Source: Desulfovibrio desulfuricans DSM 642 (GTDB taxonomy: Bacteria; Desulfobacterota; Desulfovibrionia; Desulfovibrionales; Desulfovibrionaceae). Taken from it: a DNA stretch of 64,000 nt. Shown here in pieces: positions 35,983-44,561 of this stretch. The position numbers and the translations under genes were made by a program. Where the stretch lies: NCBI RefSeq assembly GCF_000420465.1, contig NZ_ATUZ01000015.1, positions 124,001-188,000 on the forward strand, read 5' to 3'. The notes below the pieces were generated by a model, which worked only from the letters and a program-made list of their open reading frames with translations, had not been told where the DNA came from and did no database searches. Position 1 is the first letter of the stretch. Every line of letters starts with the position of its first letter.

Positions 35983-37242
35983 ATGAGCACAGCCAGTACG
36001 CGGCGCGAGATTGCACCCACTGACTATAATTTTCGCTTCAGGGATTGTCTTATAGGCGCGCAGATGCTCTTTGTGGCCTTTGGCGCTCTGGTTCTTGTTC
36101 CCCTGTTGACCGGGCTTGACAGCAACGTGGCTCTTTTCACCGCAGGTGTGGGCACTTTGCTGTTTCAGGTCTGCACGCGGGGCAAGGTACCCATTTTTCT
36201 TGCTTCGTCCTTTGCCTTTATTGCGCCCATCATTTACGGCGTTCAAACCTGGGGCATGGCGCAAACCCTTGGCGGGCTTGTTTGCTCCGGTCTGGTGTAT
36301 TTTCTTTTGAGCGGGCTTATCCGCTGGCGCGGTACGGATGTGGTGCTGCGTGTGCTGCCGCCCATTGTGACCGGCCCGGTCATTATGGTTATCGGCCTTA
36401 TTCTTGCCCCGGTGGCTGTGCACATGGCCCTGGGCAAAACAGGCGATGGCGCGGTTGTGCTGGTGCCCGAAAACACGGCCCTGTGGATTTCCATGACATC
36501 GCTGGCCGTTACCGTGCTGGTGTCGCTCATGGGCAAGGGCTTTTTGCGCCTCATGCCCATTTTGTGCGGCATTGCGGCTGGGTTTATTGTTTCGATGTTT
36601 TTCGGCGTGGGCGATTGGACAAAGGTTGCCGCAACCCCCTGGCTGCAGATGCCCTCGTTCACCTTCCCCGAGTTTGCCTGGGAGCCCATACTTTTTATCA
36701 TGCCCATTACGCTTGCCCCGGCCATTGAGCATTTTGGCGATGTTGTCGCCATCAGCTCCATTACCGGGCGCGATTACCTTAAAGATCCCGGCGTTCACGC
36801 CACCATGTTTGGCGATGGCGTTGCCACCATGGCTGCCGGTTTTGTGGGTGGCCCGCCCTGCACCACCTATGCCGAAGTTATCGGTGCAGTGAGTCTTACT
36901 CGGGTGTTCAACCCCGCCGTGATGACCTGGGCGGCCATGTGCTCAATCTTGCTGTCGTTTGTGGCAAAAATCGGCGCGTTTCTTGGTTCCATTCCCGTGC
37001 CTGTTATGGGTGGCATCATGATTCTGCTGTTCGGCGCGATCATGGTTGTGGGCCTGAACACGCTGGTGCGGGCTGGCAAGGATCTGATGGAACCGCGCAA
37101 CATGATCATTGTTGCGCTCATCATCATCTTTGGCGTGGGCGGCATGCAGTTCAGCATTGGTTCGTTCAAGCTTGGCGGCATCGGCCTTGCCGCGGTTACG
37201 GGCGTATTGCTCAACCTGCTGTTGCCCAGAAGCCGCACCTAG
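35983..37242 (+). CDS. uraA: Uracil permease (NCS2 family)
   Basis: A 419-residue inner-membrane uracil:proton symporter of the nucleobase/ascorbate family with about 14 hydrophobic segments. Family features are QMLFVAFGALVLVPLLTG at the start, ITLAPAIEHFGDVVAISSI (the conserved Glu in the substrate site) and GGPPCTTYAEVIGAVSLT. It pairs with upp, which traps the imported uracil as UMP. A terminator follows at 37360. Confidence 0.95.
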   Translation: MSTASTRREIAPTDYNFRFRDCLIGAQMLFVAFGALVLVPLLTGLDSNVALFTAGVGTLLFQVCTRGKVPIFLASSFAFIAPIIYGVQTWGMAQTLGGLVCSGLVYFLLSGLIRWRGTDVVLRVLPPIVTGPVIMVIGLILAPVAVHMALGKTGDGAVVLVPENTALWISMTSLAVTVLVSLMGKGFLRLMPILCGIAAGFIVSMFFGVGDWTKVAATPWLQMPSFTFPEFAWEPILFIMPITLAPAIEHFGDVVAISSITGRDYLKDPGVHATMFGDGVATMAAGFVGGPPCTTYAEVIGAVSLTRVFNPAVMTWAAMCSILLSFVAKIGAFLGSIPVPVMGGIMILLFGAIMVVGLNTLVRAGKDLMEPRNMIIVALIIIFGVGGMQFSIGSFKLGGIGLAAVTGVLLNLLLPRSRT

Positions 37243-37359
37243 ATGCAGAGCTTTTCGGCGTGGATTTTTATAAGGTTCGCGCTGATCAGGCGCGGCATAT
37301 GGCTGACCTTGCCTGATCCCTGTTCTATGCGATTCGGCTGATGGGTTTTGTCTGTTTGC

Positions 37360-37398
37360 GGGCGGCATGGCGTTCTTCGCCGTGCCGCCCTGCTTTTT
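37360..37398 (+). terminator. Terminator of upp-uraA
   Basis: GGGCGGCA (37360-37367) pairs with TGCCGCCC (37383-37390), extended inward by GGCG/CGCC, with TTTTT at 37394-37398. Confidence 0.8.
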
Positions 37399-37839
37399 GG
37401 CAAAGTCATTGTGCAGCAAGTGTGGCGGAGGCAAGTGGCATGCGGGCCGCCCTGCGCATTCAGGGCTATGAAATTTTTAGGGATTGCCGCACTTGGTATC
37501 AATATTACACGGAGTTGATAGATATGCCATGCATTATATTTTATCAATTGGGCAAGTGCTGTAGATAATATACTGCAATAATAATTTATCATCACAGGTA
37601 ATTATGGTAATTATGTCTAGCTACTAAATCAAATAGTACATTTTTAAATAAATACTGCGTAGAAACTTTTTCTTTTGCCAGTAAATAGTTATATTAATGA
37701 GAAAGGTGTAGTAATTTTTTTTACAAATATTATTTTTTTAATAAAAATATATTAAATATATATAAAACAGTATAATTAAAGTGTAGCTTAAAACATCTGT
37801 ACCTGAGCAGAGAAAATCGGTATAGAGATATCCCCAAGT
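37399..37839. other. AT-rich non-coding region upstream of the diguanylate cyclase
   Basis: No gene is supported. From about 37490 to 37800 it is very AT-rich, comparable to the block at 33.5-33.9 kb. It presumably includes the promoter of the GGDEF gene, but I see no clear -35/-10 or -24/-12 pair. Confidence 0.5.
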
Positions 37840-39174
37840 TTGGATGGGCCTGCCAGCCAGCAGACCATTGTCAAAATCCCTTTTCTTTTTTGGGTAAATC
37901 CCGAGTCGCCAATGCAGCGTAGTAGTAATCATCAGTCCTGGGAATGGGTAGCCGGGCCAGATTTGTGTTATTGCGACGATGTCCCCTTCAAGTCCGCAAT
38001 TCTTGGCATTCCAACGGTAAAAGGGCAGTCCCTGTTTTTCGGTATGGATGCCGCTGACCAGCAGATGGCCATGGAAACCCTCATGGATGAATATGGCGAG
38101 CCGCGCGCCTTTTCAAACGTGATCGGCCATTATGTGCGGAAAAGTGATGGGGTTCTGTTTCTGCTGGAAATGAGCGGAGAACCTCTGTTTGATGATGGTT
38201 ACGGCCTGATGGGATTTAAAGGCGTAGAGCGGGTTATTGCCAACATTGCCCTGTATTCTGCGGGAATTTCCACGGCCATTGACCTCGATACCATCTATGC
38301 CACCGCCCCCATTGCCATGTGCGTTGTTGACCGCAACGGCGTGCTTATTTCTGCCAACGAGCACCATGTGCAACTATCCGGCCGGTCATTGTTTGATACG
38401 AGCGGCGCGCATATTTCTTTGTTGCACCCGGAACTGGAAGCAAACATCCAGAGTGACTTTTGCAATCTTGATGCCGGGGGGCGGGTTTCTGACCATGAAG
38501 TAAGAATCGACAACAGGGATTATGCTGTTTCTGTCACACCGGTTCGCAATGCCTCCGGTGGCATCACAGCGCTTTCGCTGGCGTATTTTGATATTACAGA
38601 GCGCAAATCGCTGGAACGCAAACTCAAGGAAGCCAACGAGCGCCTGCGCCATATGTCCATCCACGACCACCTCACGGGCGCGTATAACAGAAGATTTTTT
38701 GACGCCATCCTGCGCAGGGAGGCTGCCGTGTGCAACCGCCGCGCGGGCAACCTCTCTGTGATCCTCATAGATATCGACTTCTTCAAGTTTTATAACGACA
38801 AGTACGGGCATCAGGCCGGCGACGAATGTCTGGTCCAGGTCGCCAGAACCATGAAGGATTCGCTGGAAGATATGGGGGGCGAGCTGTTCCGCTATGGCGG
38901 CGAGGAGTTTGCCGTGGTGCTGCCTGAATGCGGTGACCGCAACGCCCGTGAGGTGTGCGAAGCTTTGCGGGCAGCAGTGTGTGATCTCAAAACGCCCCAC
39001 GCGGGCAGCGATCGCAATTATGTGACCATAAGCGCCGGGGTGGCCACAGTGCAGAGCCGCTTTGAAAAGGTATCGCCTTCCCAGCTTGCAGCCAAAATCC
39101 TTGAAGCCGCCGACAAGGCGCTTTACGAGGCCAAAAATTCAGGGCGCAACAGGGTCAAGGCCAGCACAGTATAA
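37840..39174 (+). CDS. PAS-GGDEF diguanylate cyclase
   Basis: A 444-residue cytoplasmic protein without membrane segments. Residues about 35-140 look like a degenerate PAS-like fold. A PAS domain at about 150-255 reads APIAMCVVDRNGVLISANEHH and ends in ITERKSLERKL. A short coiled coil leads to a GGDEF domain (about 275-440) with HDHLTGAYNRRFFDAIL, DIDFFKFYNDKYGH and the active-site RYGGEEF. It should make cyclic di-GMP. The inhibitory RxxD site before GGEEF is missing (DMGG instead). The start is uncertain: no good ribosome site precedes 37840, and ATG 37912 is an alternative. Confidence 0.88.
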   Translation: MDGPASQQTIVKIPFLFWVNPESPMQRSSNHQSWEWVAGPDLCYCDDVPFKSAILGIPTVKGQSLFFGMDAADQQMAMETLMDEYGEPRAFSNVIGHYVRKSDGVLFLLEMSGEPLFDDGYGLMGFKGVERVIANIALYSAGISTAIDLDTIYATAPIAMCVVDRNGVLISANEHHVQLSGRSLFDTSGAHISLLHPELEANIQSDFCNLDAGGRVSDHEVRIDNRDYAVSVTPVRNASGGITALSLAYFDITERKSLERKLKEANERLRHMSIHDHLTGAYNRRFFDAILRREAAVCNRRAGNLSVILIDIDFFKFYNDKYGHQAGDECLVQVARTMKDSLEDMGGELFRYGGEEFAVVLPECGDRNAREVCEALRAAVCDLKTPHAGSDRNYVTISAGVATVQSRFEKVSPSQLAAKILEAADKALYEAKNSGRNRVKASTV

Positions 39175-39203
39175 AGCCTTTATCTGGCACTACCTTTATG
39201 TTT

Positions 39204-39241
39204 TCCTGCCGCATCCCACTTTGGGAGGGCAGGATTTTTTT
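39204..39241 (+). terminator. Terminator of the diguanylate cyclase gene
   Basis: TCCTGCC (39204-39210) pairs with GGCAGGA (39228-39234). An inner TCCCA/TGGGA stem is present and seven T residues follow. Confidence 0.85.
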
Positions 39242-39325
39242 GTGGCATTTTGGCGTCAGTTTACCATTTCCCCGTCCCTTCCACTTAGTATCTGCTTGGC
39301 GGCTGTCGCCTGCAAAGCCTGCGCT

Positions 39326-39565
39326 CTACCTTTTGCCCTGTTTATTGCTGCCTGTGCCGGGGCATACGCAGGGTCGCGCCAGCAGTTTCTCAACGTGTTC
39401 TGTCATAAAATCCAGAAGGGTTCGCACACGCAGGGGCAAGCCTTTTTGCACAGGGTAAACCACATGGGCGGGCAGTTCACGCGCGCGCCATTGAGGCAAC
39501 AGGCGCACCAGCCGCCCCGCGAGAAGCTGGCCCGGTATGGTGTCGCTGGCGCAAAAAGGGAGGTT
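39326..39565 (-). pseudogene. C-terminal remnant of a LysR-type regulator
   Basis: An open frame of 79 residues ends at TAG 39326. It reads like the last third of a LysR effector domain: GQLLAGRLVRLLPQW, ELPAHVVYPVQKGLPLRV and RTLLDFMTEHVE correspond to the usual SGRLVRVLPDW...YPSRRHLSAKVRAFIDFL end. Upstream in frame there is a stop (39566-39568) and no helix-turn-helix region, so about 220 N-terminal residues are gone. It is a decayed or deletion-truncated gene. Confidence in the family is good; whether a short product is made is doubtful. Confidence 0.72.
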
Positions 39566-39919
39566 TTAGCGTCTCTTTTTGTGTTTGCAAGGACTTGTGG
39601 ACTAAGGTCAGCCGCAAAGCGCCGCCGTTTGAGCGCGGATTGTTACAGTTAAATGGTACATGTCGGTTTAAGGATTTGATTTCAGCCTGTTAGCAGTATT
39701 ACGGCATCGCACAAAAGCCCGATAACCTTCACTCTGCCAGCACACAAACCCTCTGGATTTTTTCTATAGTGCAGACCATGCAATACCCAGTACGCATCCG
39801 CATCATTTCAGGCAACGCTGTAAACGGCGGATGTGTCGCGCCGTTACGGCAACGTAGTTGCTGACGGCGTGATGATGGCGGAATCGCGAATGGCCACAGC
39901 ACATTCAGGAGGAAGCCGC
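39566..39919. other. Non-coding region at the LysR breakpoint
   Basis: No gene is supported between the LysR remnant and the PHP-glycosyltransferase start. An in-frame extension of the latter to 39833 lacks a ribosome site. No transposase trace or terminal repeats were seen next to the breakpoint. Confidence 0.45.
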
Positions 39920-42460
39920 ATGTTCCCAAGCCCAGACGGAAAGCAGAGTGAATCCAGCCCGTTCAATGCCTCGTTCTGCGTAGATCTGCACGTCCATTCC
40001 CGCCATTCAACCTGCCCATCGCAGTGGATTTTGCAAAAGATCGGCTGCGGCGAAAGTTACACCCCTCCCCGCAAGATTTACGACATAGCCCGAGCAAGGG
40101 GCATGGACTACGTTACGATTACAGATCACGATACCATTGCTGGCGCGCTGGAAATCGCCCATTTGTCGCAAACCTTCATCAGCGAAGAAATTTCGGCCTT
40201 CTTTCCTGAAGATAAGTGCGAGATTCATGTGCTCGCCTGGGATATCACGGAATCGCAGCACCGGGAGATAACCCAGCTCAGGGGCAACATCTTTGAGCTT
40301 GTTCCCTATCTGATGGGGCAGGGCATTGCCCATGCCTGCGCGCACCCCCTGTGCGCGGCCAATAACCGGTTGACCCTGGGCCATGTGGAGCAGCTCATAC
40401 TGCTGTTTTCAGTTTTTGAGCTCAACGGCGCGCGTAATAATGTGCAGAATGACGCGCTGCGCCAGATTGTGGCCGACCTGACCCCGGAAGCCACAGCCAG
40501 AATGGAAGAAAAACATGGCCTTGACGCGCTTGTTGCCCAGCCCTGGCGCAAGAGCTTTGTGGCCGGATCTGACGACCATTCCTCCTGCAATATCGCTAGA
40601 AGTTCCACAGTGATAGACGTTCCCCGCGCGGAACTGGGCTGCTCGGGCCACGCCCCGGCTTCGGCCCTGCTGCGGGCGGTCATGGCAGGGGGCACCACGC
40701 CCCGGGTCATCCCTGCAACGCCGCTGGGCTTTGCCCATAATCTGTATGCCATCGGTTACCAGTTCTATAAAAATTCCACTGGCCTCGCGCAGGATATCAA
40801 CAACAGCACCGTGCTGCGCTTTGCCGAAAACATGCTCACGGGCAAGCCAGATACGCGCACCCGCACTATCAAGACGCGCGTCATGTCCATCGGCGGATTT
40901 TTGCTAAACTGCGGCAGATGGGTGTCCCGCTCTGAAAAAAGTATGCAGGAAAACATGCTTGAGGCGGCTGGCAGGGCCATTGCCCAATCGCCGGAGCTTG
41001 CCGTGGCGGCGGACAGCGTCAACGTCATTGTGCCGCAGGAGCGCATGCCCCGGCGTGAGGCGCTGCTGGCCCGTTTTGTGGGTGATGTGGCGGAAAATGT
41101 GCAGCTTGCCTGCGCCAATTCCGTTTTGTCCGATGTGCTCAAGGGAAATTTTTTCAATGTGTTCAAGCTGGTGGGAGCCATGGGATCGCTCTACGCCATG
41201 CTTGCCCCTTACGGCATCGGCTATTCGCTTTTTGCGCAGGATAAAATGTTTACGCGCGAATGCCTGCGTCGTTTTCGTCCAAGGGGTGCCAGATCCGACA
41301 CGGCGGCGGACAAGGCCGCCATTGCCCATTTTACGGATACCTATCTTGAAGTGAACGGCGTTGCCAAAACCCTGCAATCCATGCTGCCCCTGGCGCGGGA
41401 GCAGGGCAAAAAAATGGATATCCTGACCTGCGCCCGGCCAGAAAATGTGGAAGGCCGGCACACCGATGGCCTTGGCCCCATAAATTTCAACCCCACGGGC
41501 AGCTTTTCCATTCCTGAATATCCAGAGCTGACACTGCACTATCCGCCCGCGCTTAAAATTGTGCAGCACTGCTATGAGAGCGGCTATACCCTGCTGCACT
41601 CCGCAACGCCCGGCCCCATGGGGCTTGCGGCCCTGCTGACGGCAAAAATGCTCAAGCTGCCCATCCACGCCACCTACCACACGGCATTTCCGCAGTATAT
41701 TTTGGAGCTGACGGGCGACACATCGCTGGAAGAAGCCACCTGGCGCTATGTGTACTGGTATTATAACCAGATGGATGTGGTTTTTGCGCCCTCGGCTGCC
41801 ACCATGAAGGAACTGATCTCCCACGGTCTGCCAGAGGAAAAAATCCGCCTCTATCCCCGCGGGGTGGACTCCTCGCGCTACACGCCAGCCTGGCGCAACA
41901 GCGGGAGGGAAAGCGCTCAGGGTACACGTTTTTTGTATGTGGGGCGGCTCTCAAGAGAAAAAAGCGTCAGCCGTCTTGTGGATGCCTTCCGGATGGTGCT
42001 GGAGCATATCCCCGGTGCGCAGCTGACCATTGTGGGCGACGGCCCGCAGGCTGGGGAACTTCAGGTGCAGGCTGCGGACATGCCCGTGACGTTTACGGGC
42101 TATCTGAGCGGGGCAGCGCTGGTGCAGGCCTATGAAGAAGCCGACATCTTTGTTTTCCCCTCAACCACAGATACATATGGAAAGGTTGTGCTGGAGGCGC
42201 AGGCTGCGGGGCTGGCAGTGGTGGTGAGCGGACAGGGCGGCCCCAGAGAGAACGTGGTGCCGGATAAAAGCGGCATAGTGGTGCGGCAGGAAACGGCAGA
42301 GGCCTATGCCTCGGCCATGGTGGCCCTGGCAAGCGATGAGGCCATGCTGTTTGCCATGAAGCGCGAGGCCCGCTGCTATGCAGAATCGCGCAGCTCGCAG
42401 AAGGCCTTTGCTGCCCAGTGGAAGCTCATTGAGACCCTGACGCCGCAAGCCTGCTGGTAG
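39920..42460 (+). CDS. PHP phosphoesterase-glycosyltransferase (GT4) fusion
   Basis: An 846-residue two-enzyme fusion. The N-terminal PHP domain (about 20-250) has metal motifs DLHVHSRHST, TDHDT, AHPLC and GSDDHS. A middle region of about 200 residues is unassigned. The C-terminal GT-B glycosyltransferase of family 4 (about 470-840) has DTYLEVNGVAKTL, HATYHTAFPQY, PRGVDSSRYTP, FLYVGRLSREKSV and FPSTTDTYGKVVLEAQAAG, with the Glu of the EX7E motif. It probably transfers a sugar to a lipid or glycan, with PHP acting on a phosphorylated partner; the substrate is unknown. ATG 39920 has AGGAGG seven bases upstream. Confidence 0.88.
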   Translation: MFPSPDGKQSESSPFNASFCVDLHVHSRHSTCPSQWILQKIGCGESYTPPRKIYDIARARGMDYVTITDHDTIAGALEIAHLSQTFISEEISAFFPEDKCEIHVLAWDITESQHREITQLRGNIFELVPYLMGQGIAHACAHPLCAANNRLTLGHVEQLILLFSVFELNGARNNVQNDALRQIVADLTPEATARMEEKHGLDALVAQPWRKSFVAGSDDHSSCNIARSSTVIDVPRAELGCSGHAPASALLRAVMAGGTTPRVIPATPLGFAHNLYAIGYQFYKNSTGLAQDINNSTVLRFAENMLTGKPDTRTRTIKTRVMSIGGFLLNCGRWVSRSEKSMQENMLEAAGRAIAQSPELAVAADSVNVIVPQERMPRREALLARFVGDVAENVQLACANSVLSDVLKGNFFNVFKLVGAMGSLYAMLAPYGIGYSLFAQDKMFTRECLRRFRPRGARSDTAADKAAIAHFTDTYLEVNGVAKTLQSMLPLAREQGKKMDILTCARPENVEGRHTDGLGPINFNPTGSFSIPEYPELTLHYPPALKIVQHCYESGYTLLHSATPGPMGLAALLTAKMLKLPIHATYHTAFPQYILELTGDTSLEEATWRYVYWYYNQMDVVFAPSAATMKELISHGLPEEKIRLYPRGVDSSRYTPAWRNSGRESAQGTRFLYVGRLSREKSVSRLVDAFRMVLEHIPGAQLTIVGDGPQAGELQVQAADMPVTFTGYLSGAALVQAYEEADIFVFPSTTDTYGKVVLEAQAAGLAVVVSGQGGPRENVVPDKSGIVVRQETAEAYASAMVALASDEAMLFAMKREARCYAESRSSQKAFAAQWKLIETLTPQACW

Positions 42461-42571
42461 CCAGCCTTGCGGCATAATGCAGGGTCAATCTGGCAAGTCC
42501 TGTACAACGCAGGCGCTGTAACTAACCGTCTGGACAGCATACCGCCGCAAGACGGGGTTTGATATCACCTG

Positions 42572-42603
42572 ACCGCCCTTGGCAGAATGCCTGGGGCGGT
42601 TTT
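42572..42603 (+). terminator. Terminator of the PHP-glycosyltransferase gene
   Basis: ACCGCC (42572-42577) with GGCGGT (42595-42600) and an inner GGCA/TGCC stem, followed by TTT. It abuts the stop of the convergent small gene. Confidence 0.65.
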
Positions 42604-42824
42604 CAGTCGCTGATTCTGTTCACAAGGCGGGCCAGCACATCGGGGCCGTCCTTGAGGAGCCTTTCGCGCATGGCCGAAGCCTCGCTGAAGGTAATTTCCG
42701 CAAGCAGGTCTTTGCCTTTATCCGGATTGCTGGAAATGATGGCTTCAAAGGTCTGGGCCACAGCTTCCTCATCACGGCCAGTCAACTGGCTGAGGGCACC
42801 AATCAAAACATCAACTCTGCGCAT
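42603..42824 (-). CDS. Small conserved-looking protein of unknown function
   Basis: A 73-residue, highly charged and mainly helical protein (MRRVDVLIGALSQLTG start, ending LARLVNRISD). No domain, cysteine cluster or membrane segment is seen, and I do not recognise the family. It is called because its codon usage is gene-like and AAGGAT lies seven bases before the ATG. The opposite frame is equally long, so strand is not certain. It lies between the convergent PHP-glycosyltransferase gene and the HD-GYP gene. Confidence 0.6.
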   Translation of the reverse strand: MRRVDVLIGALSQLTGRDEEAVAQTFEAIISSNPDKGKDLLAEITFSEASAMRERLLKDGPDVLARLVNRISD

Positions 42825-42925
42825 GAAAATTATCCTTAAGCCTGATGCGTTTTGACATTTCAAATTTCTGGGCAGGGGGTTGCCGCATCCCAGATGGTGA
42901 ACATACTGAAATAGCAGGTTTATCC

Positions 42926-42964
42926 CTTGCCCGGTGTATAGCGTTTACAGCACCTGCGGGCAAG
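42926..42964 (-). promoter_or_regulatory. Inverted repeat between the HD-GYP and small gene
   Basis: CTTGCCCG (42926-42933) and its complement (42957-42964) form an 8-base stem with a 23-base loop. It may be the 3' end structure of the HD-GYP message. Confidence 0.35.
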
Positions 42965-43072
42965 CCCGGATGTGTAAAAGAAATGTGAACATTGCGTATT
43001 TGTAGCAGAAAATGCCGTGGGTTGCTGGCTGAGCGGCTAAAAAGTGTTTGTCTGCACGACCAGTAATCTGGC

Positions 43073-44224
43073 CTACGCAGGCCCGCCCAGTAACAATGGT
43101 ATGTCAAAATGCGCTGATTCGGCAGCAGATAGCGAGCGCGTGATGCGCAGGCCAATGTAGCGCGTGAGGTCAACAAACTGCGGCTGAATGGTGCGTCCAT
43201 CCGGGTCTCGCGCCACAAGAACGCAGGGTTGGGCGGGAAAATTGGGGTTGGAGCGGCACACAATGCCCTGGTGTTCGTTTGAGAGTTCCACAGCAGTACC
43301 CACGGGAAAAATGCCCACCATCTTGATGAAGCGTTCCACATAGCCGGGTGCCCAGGCCTGGCCGCGCATTTTGTACATCATGCCTAGAGCCTTGTTGGGG
43401 GCCAATGCTCCTTTGTAAACACGCTTGGACGAAAGCGCGTCATACACATCGCTGAGCGAAAGAATACGTCCAAAAACGCCAATCTGCTTGCCAGAAAGCC
43501 GATTGGGATAGCCCGTACCATTGTGCTTTTCGTGGTGCTGCGCGATGCCTTCAATGGCTTCATGCTCAACACTTGAAAACTGTTTGATTTTTTCAACACC
43601 AAGCAGCACATGCGACCGCATGACCTCAAATTCCTGAAACGTCAGGGAACGGGGCGCGGTGAGAATTTCGTTGGGAATCAGCGCCTTGCCGTAATCGTGC
43701 AGCAGCCCGGCCAGCCCGACGTTGTGCAGGCGGTCATCGGGCATGCCCAGAAAATTGGCAAAGGCCACGGCAAAAATGGTTACGTTGACGCTGTGGGCGT
43801 AGGTGTATTCGTCTGTTTTTTTGAGCAGAGAAAGCGTCACCAGCGCGTCAACGTTGCGCGAAAGGCTTTTGATGATGTCGCCTACCAGCGGGCGCGCAAA
43901 GGTAAGGTCAAGCGCGCCGCCTCTGGCGGATTCGAGAAAGTTTTTCACATTCTCATAGGCGTCTTCATAAATTCTGTTGGCAGCCTGTAGTTCTATGGCA
44001 AGGGGGGTGTTTGGCTGGGGAGCAGCGGAATTTTCGTCGCGTGAGCGTTCCGGGTCGTAGTATGCTTCGGCAAATCCCTGAAGGATTATGCCGTTGATCT
44101 CGTCGTCCGAAGCCAAAATTCCCTCCTGCATATACAGCAGAGGGGCTTTCAGCCATGATATCCCGGGATCAATAATATACATCCCCGGGCGTAGGGTTGA
44201 AACGGGTATTTTGATGTGGGACAT
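43073..44224 (-). CDS. HD-GYP domain cyclic-di-GMP phosphodiesterase
   Basis: A 383-residue cytoplasmic protein. The N-terminal ~110 residues match the DUF3391-like segment found before HD-GYP domains (VSTLRPGMYIIDPGISW). The HD-GYP core has His144 (HSVNV), His176-Asp177 with Lys180 (LLHDYGK), His205, HHE at 230-232 and GTGYP. The usual DG before GYP reads NG. Metal ligands are otherwise complete, so degradation of cyclic di-GMP is expected. It may balance the diguanylate cyclase at 37.8 kb. ATG 44224 fits homology; the extension to 44296 is unlikely. Confidence 0.9.
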   Translation of the reverse strand: MSHIKIPVSTLRPGMYIIDPGISWLKAPLLYMQEGILASDDEINGIILQGFAEAYYDPERSRDENSAAPQPNTPLAIELQAANRIYEDAYENVKNFLESARGGALDLTFARPLVGDIIKSLSRNVDALVTLSLLKKTDEYTYAHSVNVTIFAVAFANFLGMPDDRLHNVGLAGLLHDYGKALIPNEILTAPRSLTFQEFEVMRSHVLLGVEKIKQFSSVEHEAIEGIAQHHEKHNGTGYPNRLSGKQIGVFGRILSLSDVYDALSSKRVYKGALAPNKALGMMYKMRGQAWAPGYVERFIKMVGIFPVGTAVELSNEHQGIVCRSNPNFPAQPCVLVARDPDGRTIQPQFVDLTRYIGLRITRSLSAAESAHFDIPLLLGGPA

Positions 44225-44561
44225 GTGGTCTTGATCGCCTGGATATAAGTTTTTGCCTTGATTTTCGCAGATAGCAAACCCCGCAGTAATGCCCACGCAA
44301 GGCCAACACGCCGCCGCAAATAGATTTTGAAATTATGCGATATTTGAAAAATAAATTCAACACGCAATTTGCTGAGAATTAATTCTTATGATTACAGGTG
44401 AGTATAGATGGCGCTCGTCACGGTTGTGGGCCGATTGTGTAAAGGATATAGACCTGTTTGGCAGAAAAAGGCTTCACCATGTGTGCAGCGCACTAATCTG
44501 TAAGCTATGGTTCCCCAAAGTTGCTGTTTGACGCCGTAGTGCGGCGCAGGAGTTTCCCTCT
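44225..44561. other. Divergent promoter region
   Basis: About 340 bases between the divergent HD-GYP and deacetylase genes, with no gene seen. It contains a 12-base palindrome AGAATTAATTCT (44375-44386) in an AT-rich part. This could serve either promoter. Confidence 0.4.

Noticed and set aside
39729-39929. Minus-strand 66-codon open frame upstream of the PHP-glycosyltransferase gene
   Set aside because: No ribosome site or family pattern, and it overlaps the ribosome site of the real gene.
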